Source of the DNA: Caulobacter sp.
Lineage (GTDB): Bacteria > Pseudomonadota > Alphaproteobacteria > Caulobacterales > Caulobacteraceae
Length of the DNA: 29,221 nt
Reading direction: 5' to 3'
NCBI GenBank assembly: GCA_028291125.1
Contig: JAQGIN010000245.1
Span: 1-29,221 of the forward strand
Part shown: piece by piece, positions 1-7,177 of the stretch
How positions within the stretch are numbered: position 1 is the stretch's first letter
Layout of the letters: each line of letters opens with the position of its first letter
Translations under genes and position numbers: made by a program
The notes under the pieces: model-generated
Databases searched by the model: none
What the model saw: only the letters and a program-made list of their open reading frames with translations
Told to the model about the DNA's origin: nothing

Positions 1-2
1 AT

Positions 3-290
3 TACCAGCGCCTGGGCGCGCCCGATTTCGCGCGGCTCTACCTGATCCCAGGAATGTTGCATTGCCAGGGCGGGACGAGCCCGGCCGCCTTTGGTCAGGC
101 GCCGGCCGCGCCGGCGGCGCGCGACGATCCCGAACACGACATTCGGCGCGCCTTGGAAAGCTGGGTGGAGGCGGGGCGCGCGCCCGGGCCGATCACCGCG
201 GTGCGTTATGTCGACGACGATCCGCGCCTAGGGGTGGCGGCCAGCCGGACCGTCGCGCCCTATCGCTCCGGACCGGGGGCCAGACCCTAA
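3..290 (+). CDS. Tannase/feruloyl esterase family protein, C-terminal fragment (5' end outside window)
   Basis: Only the last 95 codons are present; the reading frame is open from base 3 to a TAA at 288-290. The translation has the PGMLHCQGG block, which matches the conserved 'vPGM.HC.GG' segment around the catalytic histidine of tannase/feruloyl esterase family enzymes (Pfam Tannase). An ALESWVEAGRAPGPITAVRY stretch follows, typical of the C-terminus of this family. Such enzymes hydrolyse gallate or hydroxycinnamate esters of plant compounds, usually after export. The nucleophile serine and signal peptide would lie upstream and cannot be seen. The last four codons fall inside the left arm of the inverted repeat that bounds the Fic island, so the natural C-terminus may have been altered by that element. 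The family assignment is fairly sure; the substrate is not. Confidence 0.8.
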   Translation, partial: YQRLGAPDFARLYLIPGMLHCQGGTSPAAFGQAPAAPAARDDPEHDIRRALESWVEAGRAPGPITAVRYVDDDPRLGVAASRTVAPYRSGPGARP

Positions 291-344
291 GGGTGTGGTC
301 CCGAAATGAGGGGGTGGGGCTGATCTTGAAGATTGACGGGTCTT
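277..344 (+). repeat. Left arm of 68-bp imperfect inverted repeat bounding the Fic island
   Basis: This segment aligns with the reverse complement of 2076-2143 over about 69 columns with four mismatches and two single-base gaps (about 91% identity, aligned by eye). Two blocks are exact: 21 bases beginning AGGGTGTGGTCCCG (290-310) and 23 bases around GATCTTGAAGATTGACGG (322-344). The inner block contains the small palindrome ATCTTGAAGAT. The arm starts inside the last codons of the tannase gene and covers its stop. It may be the end of a mobile element or a member of a dispersed repeat family. Confidence 0.85.
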
Positions 345-370
345 CTGCGGACGCAAGAGCGTCGGCGCGA

Positions 371-1753
371 TCATCGGCCCGCCTCCCAGGCCATCCGCCA
401 GGCTGCGAACTCGGCGGGCCGGATTTGGTAGCGGGCGAAGTTGCCATCGTGGAGTCCCAGCACTTCGGTTTCGGCGATCTCCACGAACTTCTCCTGGTCG
501 GTGGCCGGGATCGCCGCGGCCCTGTCGCGGATATGAGGGCTGGCGGCCTTGCGCCCCATCGCGCCGCGCACGACCTCGCCGACCACCTCGCGCAGGGCGT
601 CGCGATACTTGAGCCGGAACGGATCGGGTTCGCCGAGCGACTGACGGACGGCGACGTAGCGCGCAGCCGAGCGCTCATAGGCCCACAGGAAGACGTCCCG
701 GAGCAGGTCGACGCGGTTTAGCTCATAGACCCCCAGCGTCGCCTGGCTGTAGAGGTCGCCCGGCACGTCGGTGAACGACAGCGGCGACAGATTGGCCTTG
801 ATCAGCGGAATGTTGGCCGCCAGTCGCGACACGCGTTTGTTTACATCGTCAAACGGCTGCAGGTAGGGAAGCTGCACCATCACGAAGAAGGCCTGCTCGA
901 ACGGATCTTCGATAGCCGCCGCCGTCGCCAGCAGCTGGTCGAAACATTCGGCGATGAGCTGAGGGACCTCGAGCGGGTGGAAGGTCGAGCGCTCGATGCC
1001 GACGGCGATATGGCGCAGACGGCCGACGGCGGAGGGGTCGGGCAGCAGGTTGTTGGCCAGTAGGGCGTGCAGATTCAGGATCGTGTGGCGGTTGAAGCCG
1101 ATCTCGTCGGCGGTCGCCACCAGGAATTCGATGGCGTCCTTGTGATTGAGGATCATCTGCGCTTCACGATGCGCGCGCCCTTCGGCTTCCTCGCCGAAAT
1201 CCAGAAGCCGTCGGGTGTCGAGCAGCGAGTAGGTGTTGCCCTCCAACCGGCTTGAGTTCCAGGCTAGGTCGATCAGCAAACGGCTGAGGATTTGCTTTGC
1301 GTAGGTGCCGGCCGGCGCCGCCTCGATCTGAGGTCGGCCGATCGTCGATAGCCGGTCGCGGTCCACCTGGCCCAGATAGAAGGTTTCGTTCGGGCGATAG
1401 CGGTCGAGGAAGGCGCGGTCGTAGCCGGCCGGCCGGCGAGCCTCGACCGGTTGACGCACATAGGGCCTGACCTCCTCGCCGCCAGCGGAGAGCGGGACGA
1501 TGTTTGTCGTTTCGTCAGAGGGCGGCGCCGCCGAAGCGTTAGGGCCGGGAAGTCGATAACGGGCGGCCTGGCCGGCGCCGATCAGGTCCAGCCGCCCATC
1601 GTCGACCAAACTGCGGAGGCGATATTGCAGCGTCCGCCGTGGTCCTTCGCCGCCCAGAGCTTCCTCGATCCGGCGCGCCGACGCGCCCTCGGGATGGCGC
1701 GCCACCGCGTCGAGGATGGCGGCGAGATCACGGTCGGGGATTGGTCGCGCCAT
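371..1753 (-). CDS. Fic family protein with N-terminal winged-helix domain and degenerate Fic motif
   Basis: A 460-residue protein. The ATG at 1753 is preferred over an upstream in-frame start at 1852 because the extra 33 residues would be encoded by the repeat-rich promoter. Residues about 1-70 resemble a winged helix-turn-helix (LQYRLRSLVDDGRLDL). A Fic N-terminal domain follows, with SSRLEGN at 167-173, fitting the inhibitory (S/T)xxxE(G/N) helix of self-inhibited Fic enzymes (E171). The core motif at 299-310 reads QPFDDVNKRVSR, where active AMPylators have HPFx(D/E)GNGRxxR. The catalytic His is Gln, the first Gly is Val and the second is Lys, so AMP transfer is doubtful. From memory this variant recurs in a Fic subfamily with HTH domains, so it is probably not random decay. 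The gene is alone, transcribed opposite to the tannase gene, lies within a 68-bp inverted repeat, and probably controls its own promoter (inference). Confidence 0.85.
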   Translation of the reverse strand: MARPIPDRDLAAILDAVARHPEGASARRIEEALGGEGPRRTLQYRLRSLVDDGRLDLIGAGQAARYRLPGPNASAAPPSDETTNIVPLSAGGEEVRPYVRQPVEARRPAGYDRAFLDRYRPNETFYLGQVDRDRLSTIGRPQIEAAPAGTYAKQILSRLLIDLAWNSSRLEGNTYSLLDTRRLLDFGEEAEGRAHREAQMILNHKDAIEFLVATADEIGFNRHTILNLHALLANNLLPDPSAVGRLRHIAVGIERSTFHPLEVPQLIAECFDQLLATAAAIEDPFEQAFFVMVQLPYLQPFDDVNKRVSRLAANIPLIKANLSPLSFTDVPGDLYSQATLGVYELNRVDLLRDVFLWAYERSAARYVAVRQSLGEPDPFRLKYRDALREVVGEVVRGAMGRKAASPHIRDRAAAIPATDQEKFVEIAETEVLGLHDGNFARYQIRPAEFAAWRMAWEAGR

Positions 1754-1763
1754 GGTCGGTCCT

Positions 1764-1855
1764 ATAGTTGCGCGAAGGCTGAACCGCGCAACTATTCCTG
1801 TCAATGCGCAACTATGGAAGGGGCGTCGCGCAACTAAAGGGCCTTCGCGCAACCA
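1764..1855 (-). promoter_or_regulatory. Array of five GCGCAACTA boxes in the Fic promoter
   Basis: GCGCAACTA occurs at 1786-1794, 1806-1814 and 1828-1836, with one mismatch at 1847-1855 (GCGCAACCA), and in inverted orientation at 1765-1773. Start-to-start steps are 21, 20, 22 and 19 bp, about two helical turns each, so all boxes face one side of the DNA. The two gene-proximal boxes form a perfect 11-bp inverted repeat (1764-1774 and 1785-1795) with a 10-base spacer. The outermost pair is also a perfect 12-bp inverted repeat (1767-1778 and 1842-1853). On the minus strand a TTGACA hexamer lies between boxes (1804-1799) and a TATAGG lies at 1766-1761, just before the ATG. This looks like an operator array, and the Fic protein's own winged helix is the obvious candidate ligand (inference). 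Confidence 0.75.
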
Positions 1856-2075
1856 TCGACGTGATCGCGCCGGCTCCCTCAGGCATCAGAAACCATATTT
1901 CGACTGCCTCGCGCGGACACAACCGCCGTAAGGGGATTGGCGCCGGCCGCACATCGCATCAACGGTCGCGGGACACAGCTGACGAAGGCCGCGTCGCCGC
2001 CTACAGCTTGGCCAAAGCCCCTCAAGGCCCTGCGATGGCGAAGGCTCTATCAGGTCATCTGCGACGCTTGGACCA
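1856..2075. other. Gap between Fic promoter and right repeat arm; no convincing gene
   Basis: About 220 bp without a recognisable gene. A plus-strand open frame running into the right repeat arm reads RRLYQVICDAWTKDPSIFK near 2035-2092. It could be the tail of a decayed transposase, but no transposase signature could be confirmed. Confidence 0.4.
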
Positions 2076-2143
2076 AAGACCCGTCAATCTTCAAGATCAA
2101 CCCGCACCATCTCATTTCGGGACCACACCCTAGCGTCTGGCCC
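2076..2143 (-). repeat. Right arm of 68-bp imperfect inverted repeat bounding the Fic island
   Basis: Reverse-complement partner of 277-344 at about 91% identity. The repeat ends inside the last codons of the glycosidase gene and includes its TAG stop. TA dinucleotides sit at equivalent points in both arms (288-289 and 2131-2132), but no clear longer target duplication is visible outside the arms. Confidence 0.85.
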
Positions 2144-3404
2144 AGTGCAGCCAGATGGCGGCCGTCCACGAGAAGTCGTCGCCGCCGCTCGGGGCCGAGG
2201 TCAGCGGATCATAGGCCTCGTGGAAGCCGGTGGTGGCGATCAGCTCGCCGGTGTCGCGACGGATCTTCTCGGCCCAGTCGGCCTGGCCCGCATCGGCCAG
2301 ACCCGTCCCCACCAGATAGTTGACGACCGCCCAGACCGGACCGCGCCAATAGCGCATCGGCTCGAACCGCGGGTCGTCGGGATCGAGGCTCGGCACCATG
2401 CGCCCGACCCGACCGGCGATCCGCTCGGCATGGGCGAGCATGGCGCGATCGCGCACGGGATGGCGCACCCGGCCATAGAAGGCGAGGAACGAGGCGCTGG
2501 TCAGAGCGCCGCAAGCCTGGCCCGTGATCAGGTCGCGCGAGCCATAGGCGTTGAGGCGCTCGTCCCAAAGATAGTCGCCGGCCGCCGGCGCCAGGTCCAG
2601 CCAGGTCTGGATTTCTTCGGCCTCGACCCGGCGGCCGAGCGCTTGGGCCAGCGCCAGCAGATCGTGATTGGCCCGCAGCAGGATCATGGTCATGCCGACG
2701 TCGGCGACGCGGAAGGGGTTGGTGTCGGTGATGGTCTGGTGGTTCCAGCCCGTGGCGCGGCCGTATTGGACCAGCGCCAGGTAGCGATCATAGTCCAGCT
2801 TGGTGGGACGCATGCTCTGGTCGAGGTGGCTGGTGTCGCGGCGCTGGTACGCGCCGACCTGGGAGACATCCACGGCCGAGGCGGGAGCGTCCCATTCGGC
2901 GGAATTGTCGCGCCCGGTCTCCCACGGATGCATGGCGACCACGACGCCCTTCTTCTGAGGGTCGCGAAACCGATGGAACCAGCGATGCCAGGCCAGGAGC
3001 TTGGGAAAGAGCGCCTCCAGCCTTGGACGAAAGGCGACCTGGTCGGCGCCCTCCCATAGTTGGCGCACGACGCTGGCGGCCACCGGCGGCTGGGTGATGC
3101 CCGAGGTCGGGGGCGTACGGCCCGAGGCCCAGACCTGCGGTCCGGGAAAATAGCCGGCGTCCTCCTTCCAGAAGACGATATGCGGCAAGAAGCCGTCAGG
3201 CCATTGGGCCGCGAACAGCGTCTCGACCTCGCGCCAGGCCCGGTCGGGGTCGAAGGTGGCGAAGCCAAGCGCGACGAAGGCGGAATCCCAATTCCACTGG
3301 AACGGATAGACCCGTCCGTTGGGGACGGTGTAGCCGCCGCGGTCGTTGCCGATCAGGATGTCGCGCGCCTGCTGGTCGAGGCTGTCCGTCGAAGGGTTTG
3401 ACAT
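2130..3404 (-). CDS. MGH1-like (GH63-related) glycoside hydrolase, possible mannosyl-/glucosylglycerate hydrolase
   Basis: A 424-residue protein without a signal peptide, so probably cytoplasmic. Recognisable blocks of the (alpha/alpha)6-barrel MGH1/GH63-like family are YPFQWNWDSAF, DGFLPHIVF, PPTSGITQPPVAA, HPWETGRDNSAEWD and the C-terminal GDDFSWTAA. Known members of this clade include mannosylglycerate hydrolase and glucosylglycerate hydrolase, which release glycerate, and E. coli YgjK. The length fits the short single-domain hydrolases better than eukaryotic processing glucosidase I. It lies 78 bp downstream of the TonB receptor on the same strand and is probably co-transcribed. The glycerate kinase across the divergent promoter supports a glycerate-releasing role (inference). 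The last codons and stop lie in the inverted-repeat arm. The Shine-Dalgarno sequence is weak. The family is fairly sure; the exact substrate is not. Confidence 0.8.
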   Translation of the reverse strand: MSNPSTDSLDQQARDILIGNDRGGYTVPNGRVYPFQWNWDSAFVALGFATFDPDRAWREVETLFAAQWPDGFLPHIVFWKEDAGYFPGPQVWASGRTPPTSGITQPPVAASVVRQLWEGADQVAFRPRLEALFPKLLAWHRWFHRFRDPQKKGVVVAMHPWETGRDNSAEWDAPASAVDVSQVGAYQRRDTSHLDQSMRPTKLDYDRYLALVQYGRATGWNHQTITDTNPFRVADVGMTMILLRANHDLLALAQALGRRVEAEEIQTWLDLAPAAGDYLWDERLNAYGSRDLITGQACGALTSASFLAFYGRVRHPVRDRAMLAHAERIAGRVGRMVPSLDPDDPRFEPMRYWRGPVWAVVNYLVGTGLADAGQADWAEKIRRDTGELIATTGFHEAYDPLTSAPSGGDDFSWTAAIWLHWARR

Positions 3405-3482
3405 GGGCCGTTTGCTCGATTGTTCGAAAAAGACAGGGCGGACGCCGTTGGGCGCCCGCCCGCAGTCGGGGAGAAGCAGGGA

Positions 3483-5966
3483 TCAGAAGCGCATGGTCAG
3501 GCGGGCGGTGACGCGGCGCGGCAGCACCGGGCGGCCGACGAAATAGGCGCCGCCGGTGGTCTGGGCCGAATCCTGACGCGGCGAGCCCTCGGTGGTCGCG
3601 TCGGTGTCGAGGAGATTGAAGACGTTGATCCCCAACCGGACGTCGCGGCCGTTTTCGAACGCGAACCTGTAGCCGGCGTCCAGGCTGACGACGTTGAAGC
3701 TGTCGAGCTTTATGGCGTTGTTGGCGGCGGTGTAGTTCTCGCCGGTGTAGTTGGTGAACAGCGACGCATCCAGCCGGCCGTCGTCGTAATAGAGGCCGGC
3801 GTTGTAGAGCACGTCGGGCTGGCGCTCGAGTTTGTGGCCGATATTGGCCGGCGTCGTGTCGAAGGCGGTGTACTTGTGATCCTGCAAGGTGGCGTTGCCG
3901 CTGAACTTCAGGTTTTGCATCAGATCGAAGTCGAAGGTCGCCTCCAGGCCCGTGGACTTGGTGGCGACGATGTTGACCCGCTCGGTGAAGCCGCCGGCCC
4001 CGTCGTTGACGAACAGGATCTGGCGACGATTGGTCAGCTTGGTGTAGAGCGCCGCTAAGGTGCCGGAGAACCGGCCGGCGTGGTACTTCACCCCCACCTC
4101 CGCCTGCTTGATGATCTCGGCCTCGTAGGACGAGGGCATGTTGGCCGCATTGAAGGTCACCGCCCGGACCTCCGGGAAGAAATAGCCACGCGAGCCGTTG
4201 GCGTAGAGGTTGAGATTGTCGGTGAGCTTGTAGAGGGCCCCGGCCGCGGCCGCCCATTCGCTGGTGTCGACCTTGGCCGTCTGGAAGGTGTCGTTACCCC
4301 AGATCACGTCGCGCAGGGCCGGGGCCAGGTTGGGCGTGGTGGCGTCGGTGACGACGGTGGCCGTGCGTTCGCGGCTGATGTCGCCATCGATCTTCTCGAT
4401 GCGGCCGCCAAGGTCCAGGACGAGGCGGCCGGCCTCGATCTGGTCGGCGAAATAGATCGCCTGGCGCTTGGCCTGGTGGTGGTTGTTGACATAGCCGGCC
4501 CCGGCGTTGAGCAGGCCGCCCTGGGAGACGATGGTCGAGACGTTGGTGACCGGATCGCGGACGACGAGGTTGACCAGTTGCGGCGTGTTGTTGAACGCCG
4601 CCAGATAGGTGGTGGTGACGTTGACGTCGCGCGCGTCGGCGTCGGCGTAGAAGCCGCCGAGCGTGAAGGCGTGCTCGGCGCCGCCAAGGCTTATCGTCTT
4701 GGTCAGGTTGAGTTCGGCGGTGACGTCGGTCACCGGGCGATCGCGGTCGGTGAAGCGGTTGGCGAACAACAGGGCGTTGGCCGCGACCGCCGCGCCGCCG
4801 ACATAGGTGAAGGTGGCGTTGGCGAGGCTGCCGCGGTTGCGGTTGGTCAAGAAGCTCTGCAGCGTCTCGGGGACGTTGATCTGCCCGTCACCATCCGACC
4901 ACAGACCAAACTTGTGGCGGTAGTCGGAATATTTGATGCGGCCGTTGGCCCCCCAGCCGCCACCGAAATCCTTGTCGAAGGCGACGGCCAGCGCGCCGCC
5001 CTTGGCGGTGACGCCGTCGGTGATGTCGGTCGTGAACCGCCCGTCCGGGGTCTGGAAACCCAGGCCGCTGACGGCGTTGGTTTGGACCGAATAGACCTTG
5101 TGGCCGTCATTGCCCGCGATGCGATTGCGCGACGCGCCGTCCAGGGGGATGGGCAGATAGAATTGCGCCTGGTCGTCGATGTACTGGCCATAGACGGTCA
5201 CCGAACCCGACTGATCGGGGAATTGGTATTTGAGATTGCCGCGCAGCTGGAAGCCCTTGGTGTCGAGGTCGGTGCGCACCGGGCCCTGGTCGGAGCGGTA
5301 CCAGCCCGACACCGCGTAATAGAGGTTGGGGGCCAGCGGGCCGCTCATGGCCAGGTCCGCCCGGACGCGATCCTTCTGGGCCACCTCGAGCTGGGCGACG
5401 CCTTCGGGCTGGGCCGAGCCGGTCTTGGAGATGTAGTTGATCAGACCCGCCACCGAACCAGGGCCAAACAGGTTGGACACTCCGCCGCGCACGAATTCGA
5501 GGCGCTCCAGGCCCAGGTCGTTGCGGTAGTAGACGTCGAAGGCCGAAGAGTTGAGGCCAAAGGTGCTGAGCACGGGGATGCCGTCATATTCCAGCGGCGT
5601 GAACTGGTACTGGCCGCCTGACGGCAGGCCCTTGACGAAGACGTTGGCGGCCACTTCGCCCCCGCCGCCATCGGCCTTGATGGTTGGCACCGAGTTGAGG
5701 ATGTCGGCCTGGCTGCTGGCGGTCAGCTTGGCCAGCCGCGACTCGCCCAGGGCCGTCACCGCCAGCGGCGTGTTCTCCGCCATCCGGGCGACGCTGGTGC
5801 CGGTGACGATGATCGCTTCGATCTCGGAGACCTCGGCGCTGACCGGCGCGGCCGGCTTGGCCGGCTGGCTCGTCTGGGCCTGGGCCAGGCCCGGAAGCCA
5901 AACGAGCGCCGCAGCCGAAAGCAACTGAATGCGCAAGCTGTTGGCGCGCACTTTGGGCGTGGTCAT
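3483..5966 (-). CDS. TonB-dependent outer-membrane receptor (glycoside locus)
   Basis: An 827-residue outer-membrane receptor for energised uptake. It has an N-terminal signal peptide (hydrophobic LLSAAALVWLPGLAQA, likely cut after AQA), a TonB box-like stretch EAIIVTGT near residues 50-57, and a plug domain with LNSVPTIKADGGGGEVAANV and LEFVRGGVSNLFGPGSVAG. A 22-strand-type barrel follows, ending in the aromatic C-terminal residue typical of BamA substrates (RLTMRF). There is no STN domain, so it does not signal through FecR, unlike the second receptor in this window. The glycosidase gene follows on the same strand and a LysR gene is divergent, so the ligand is probably a glycoside imported for cleavage by the neighbouring enzymes (inference from context). 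Specificity cannot be read from sequence. Confidence 0.92.
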   Translation of the reverse strand: MTTPKVRANSLRIQLLSAAALVWLPGLAQAQTSQPAKPAAPVSAEVSEIEAIIVTGTSVARMAENTPLAVTALGESRLAKLTASSQADILNSVPTIKADGGGGEVAANVFVKGLPSGGQYQFTPLEYDGIPVLSTFGLNSSAFDVYYRNDLGLERLEFVRGGVSNLFGPGSVAGLINYISKTGSAQPEGVAQLEVAQKDRVRADLAMSGPLAPNLYYAVSGWYRSDQGPVRTDLDTKGFQLRGNLKYQFPDQSGSVTVYGQYIDDQAQFYLPIPLDGASRNRIAGNDGHKVYSVQTNAVSGLGFQTPDGRFTTDITDGVTAKGGALAVAFDKDFGGGWGANGRIKYSDYRHKFGLWSDGDGQINVPETLQSFLTNRNRGSLANATFTYVGGAAVAANALLFANRFTDRDRPVTDVTAELNLTKTISLGGAEHAFTLGGFYADADARDVNVTTTYLAAFNNTPQLVNLVVRDPVTNVSTIVSQGGLLNAGAGYVNNHHQAKRQAIYFADQIEAGRLVLDLGGRIEKIDGDISRERTATVVTDATTPNLAPALRDVIWGNDTFQTAKVDTSEWAAAAGALYKLTDNLNLYANGSRGYFFPEVRAVTFNAANMPSSYEAEIIKQAEVGVKYHAGRFSGTLAALYTKLTNRRQILFVNDGAGGFTERVNIVATKSTGLEATFDFDLMQNLKFSGNATLQDHKYTAFDTTPANIGHKLERQPDVLYNAGLYYDDGRLDASLFTNYTGENYTAANNAIKLDSFNVVSLDAGYRFAFENGRDVRLGINVFNLLDTDATTEGSPRQDSAQTTGGAYFVGRPVLPRRVTARLTMRF

Positions 5967-6169
5967 GCTTACCCCCCTAGGGTGATGGGCCGTTACGGCC
6001 TCGTGATGTCAGGGGCGGGACGGTTGGGCCGTTCCGAAAACCCCCGTTATGTCGCTAGGGTGTGTCTCGACGCCGGATGACGGGAAGTCCGATTAATCGG
6101 AACAGTGCGTTGCGGTTTTGGCAACCTTGGTCCTAGGCTGCGTCGAAAGCGGGGGCGAAACGGACCGGC
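5967..6169. promoter_or_regulatory. Divergent TonB receptor/LysR control region with two palindromes
   Basis: A 203-bp region between divergent starts. It contains a perfect 14-bp palindrome TCCGATTAATCGGA at 6088-6101 and a 13-base odd palindrome GGCCGTTACGGCC at 5988-6000, just upstream of the receptor ATG. A second GGGCCGTT-containing half-site lies near 6026-6036. LysR-type regulators usually bind such dyads in the divergent promoter, so these are candidate sites for the adjacent regulator. No convincing sigma70 promoter could be fixed by eye. Confidence 0.5.
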
Positions 6170-7075
6170 ATGCTCGACTTCAGTGACCTACTCGTCTTCA
6201 CCAAGGTGGTCGAGGTCGAAAGTCTGACCCGGGCGGGCGAACTGCTGGGCATGCCCAAGTCGACGGTCAGCCGCCGTATCTCGCGGCTGGAGGCGCATCT
6301 GGGCTCGCAACTGCTGCTGCGCTCCAGCCGCTCGGTGACCGTCACCCCGGACGGGGCGTTGTTCTTCGAATACTGCCTGCGCAGTCTGGGCGTGCTGCGC
6401 GACGGCGAACGCGCCTTGCAAAGCCAGCAGCGGCGTCCGCAGGGCCTGGTGCGCCTGGCCTTGCCCCCCGCCCTGGGCCAGATCCTGGCGCCGTCCCTGC
6501 TGGCCGAATTTCTCGAGCTCTATCCGGACTTGCGGGTGATCACCGCCCTGTCCGACGATCCGGCCAGTCTGTTGCGCGAGGGCTTCGACCTGGCGGTCTG
6601 CGTCGGGCCGCTGGCGGATTCGGGCCTGTTCGCCGTGCGGCTGGGGACCAGCGAGTCCGGGGCCTTTGGCGCGCCGACCTATTTCGAGCGCAAGGGCGTG
6701 CCCCAAAGCCACGCCGAATTGACGCGGTTCGACTTGCTCGCCGCCGGACTGGTCGACCGCAACTACCGCTGGTTGCTGAGCGACGGGCGTCACGAGGTCG
6801 CCGTCTCCTTCAGCCCAAGATTGGTGTGCAACGATCTGGTCTTGCTGCGCGAGGCGGTCCTGGCCGGTCTGGGGATCGCCAATCTGCCGGCCTTCCTGTG
6901 CAAGCACGATCTGGCCGAGGGCCGGCTGGTGGAGACCTTGCCGGGATGGAAGACCGAAGACGTCACCTTCCACGCGGTGTTCACCGACCCCAAGACCCTT
7001 CCGACCCGCGTGCGGGCCCTGATCGACTTCATGGTCGAACGGCTGCGACGGCGGCTGTCTTGGGAGATCGGTTGA
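6170..7075 (+). CDS. LysR-family transcriptional regulator
   Basis: A 301-residue protein with the standard LysR layout. The N-terminal winged helix-turn-helix is at about residues 3-62 (LLVFTKVVEVESLTRAGELL, then MPKSTVSRRISRLE). It is followed by a two-lobed substrate-binding domain from about residue 90 (GLVRLALPPALGQILAPSLL; FDLAVCVGPLADSGL). The length is normal for the family. It is divergent from the TonB receptor and 102 bp upstream of the glycerate kinase, so it probably controls both arms of the glycoside locus in response to a pathway intermediate (inference). The closest style is the CrgA/YafC-like subgroup; the effector is unknown. The Shine-Dalgarno sequence is weak. Confidence 0.92.
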   Translation: MLDFSDLLVFTKVVEVESLTRAGELLGMPKSTVSRRISRLEAHLGSQLLLRSSRSVTVTPDGALFFEYCLRSLGVLRDGERALQSQQRRPQGLVRLALPPALGQILAPSLLAEFLELYPDLRVITALSDDPASLLREGFDLAVCVGPLADSGLFAVRLGTSESGAFGAPTYFERKGVPQSHAELTRFDLLAAGLVDRNYRWLLSDGRHEVAVSFSPRLVCNDLVLLREAVLAGLGIANLPAFLCKHDLAEGRLVETLPGWKTEDVTFHAVFTDPKTLPTRVRALIDFMVERLRRRLSWEIG

Positions 7076-7177
7076 CGGCGTCGTTGCCACAGGCGGCACG
7101 CAAGGTTCCATATTTCGACACTATGCGGCCGGTGAGGTTGCGGGCAGCGTGGCGACAAATAAGGGTGGGACGGCCAG

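Noticed and set aside
6054..6064. An 11-base match (GCTAGGGTGTG) to the outer end of the Fic-island repeat.
   Set aside because: Similarity stops after 11 bases and there is no second block, so it may be chance.
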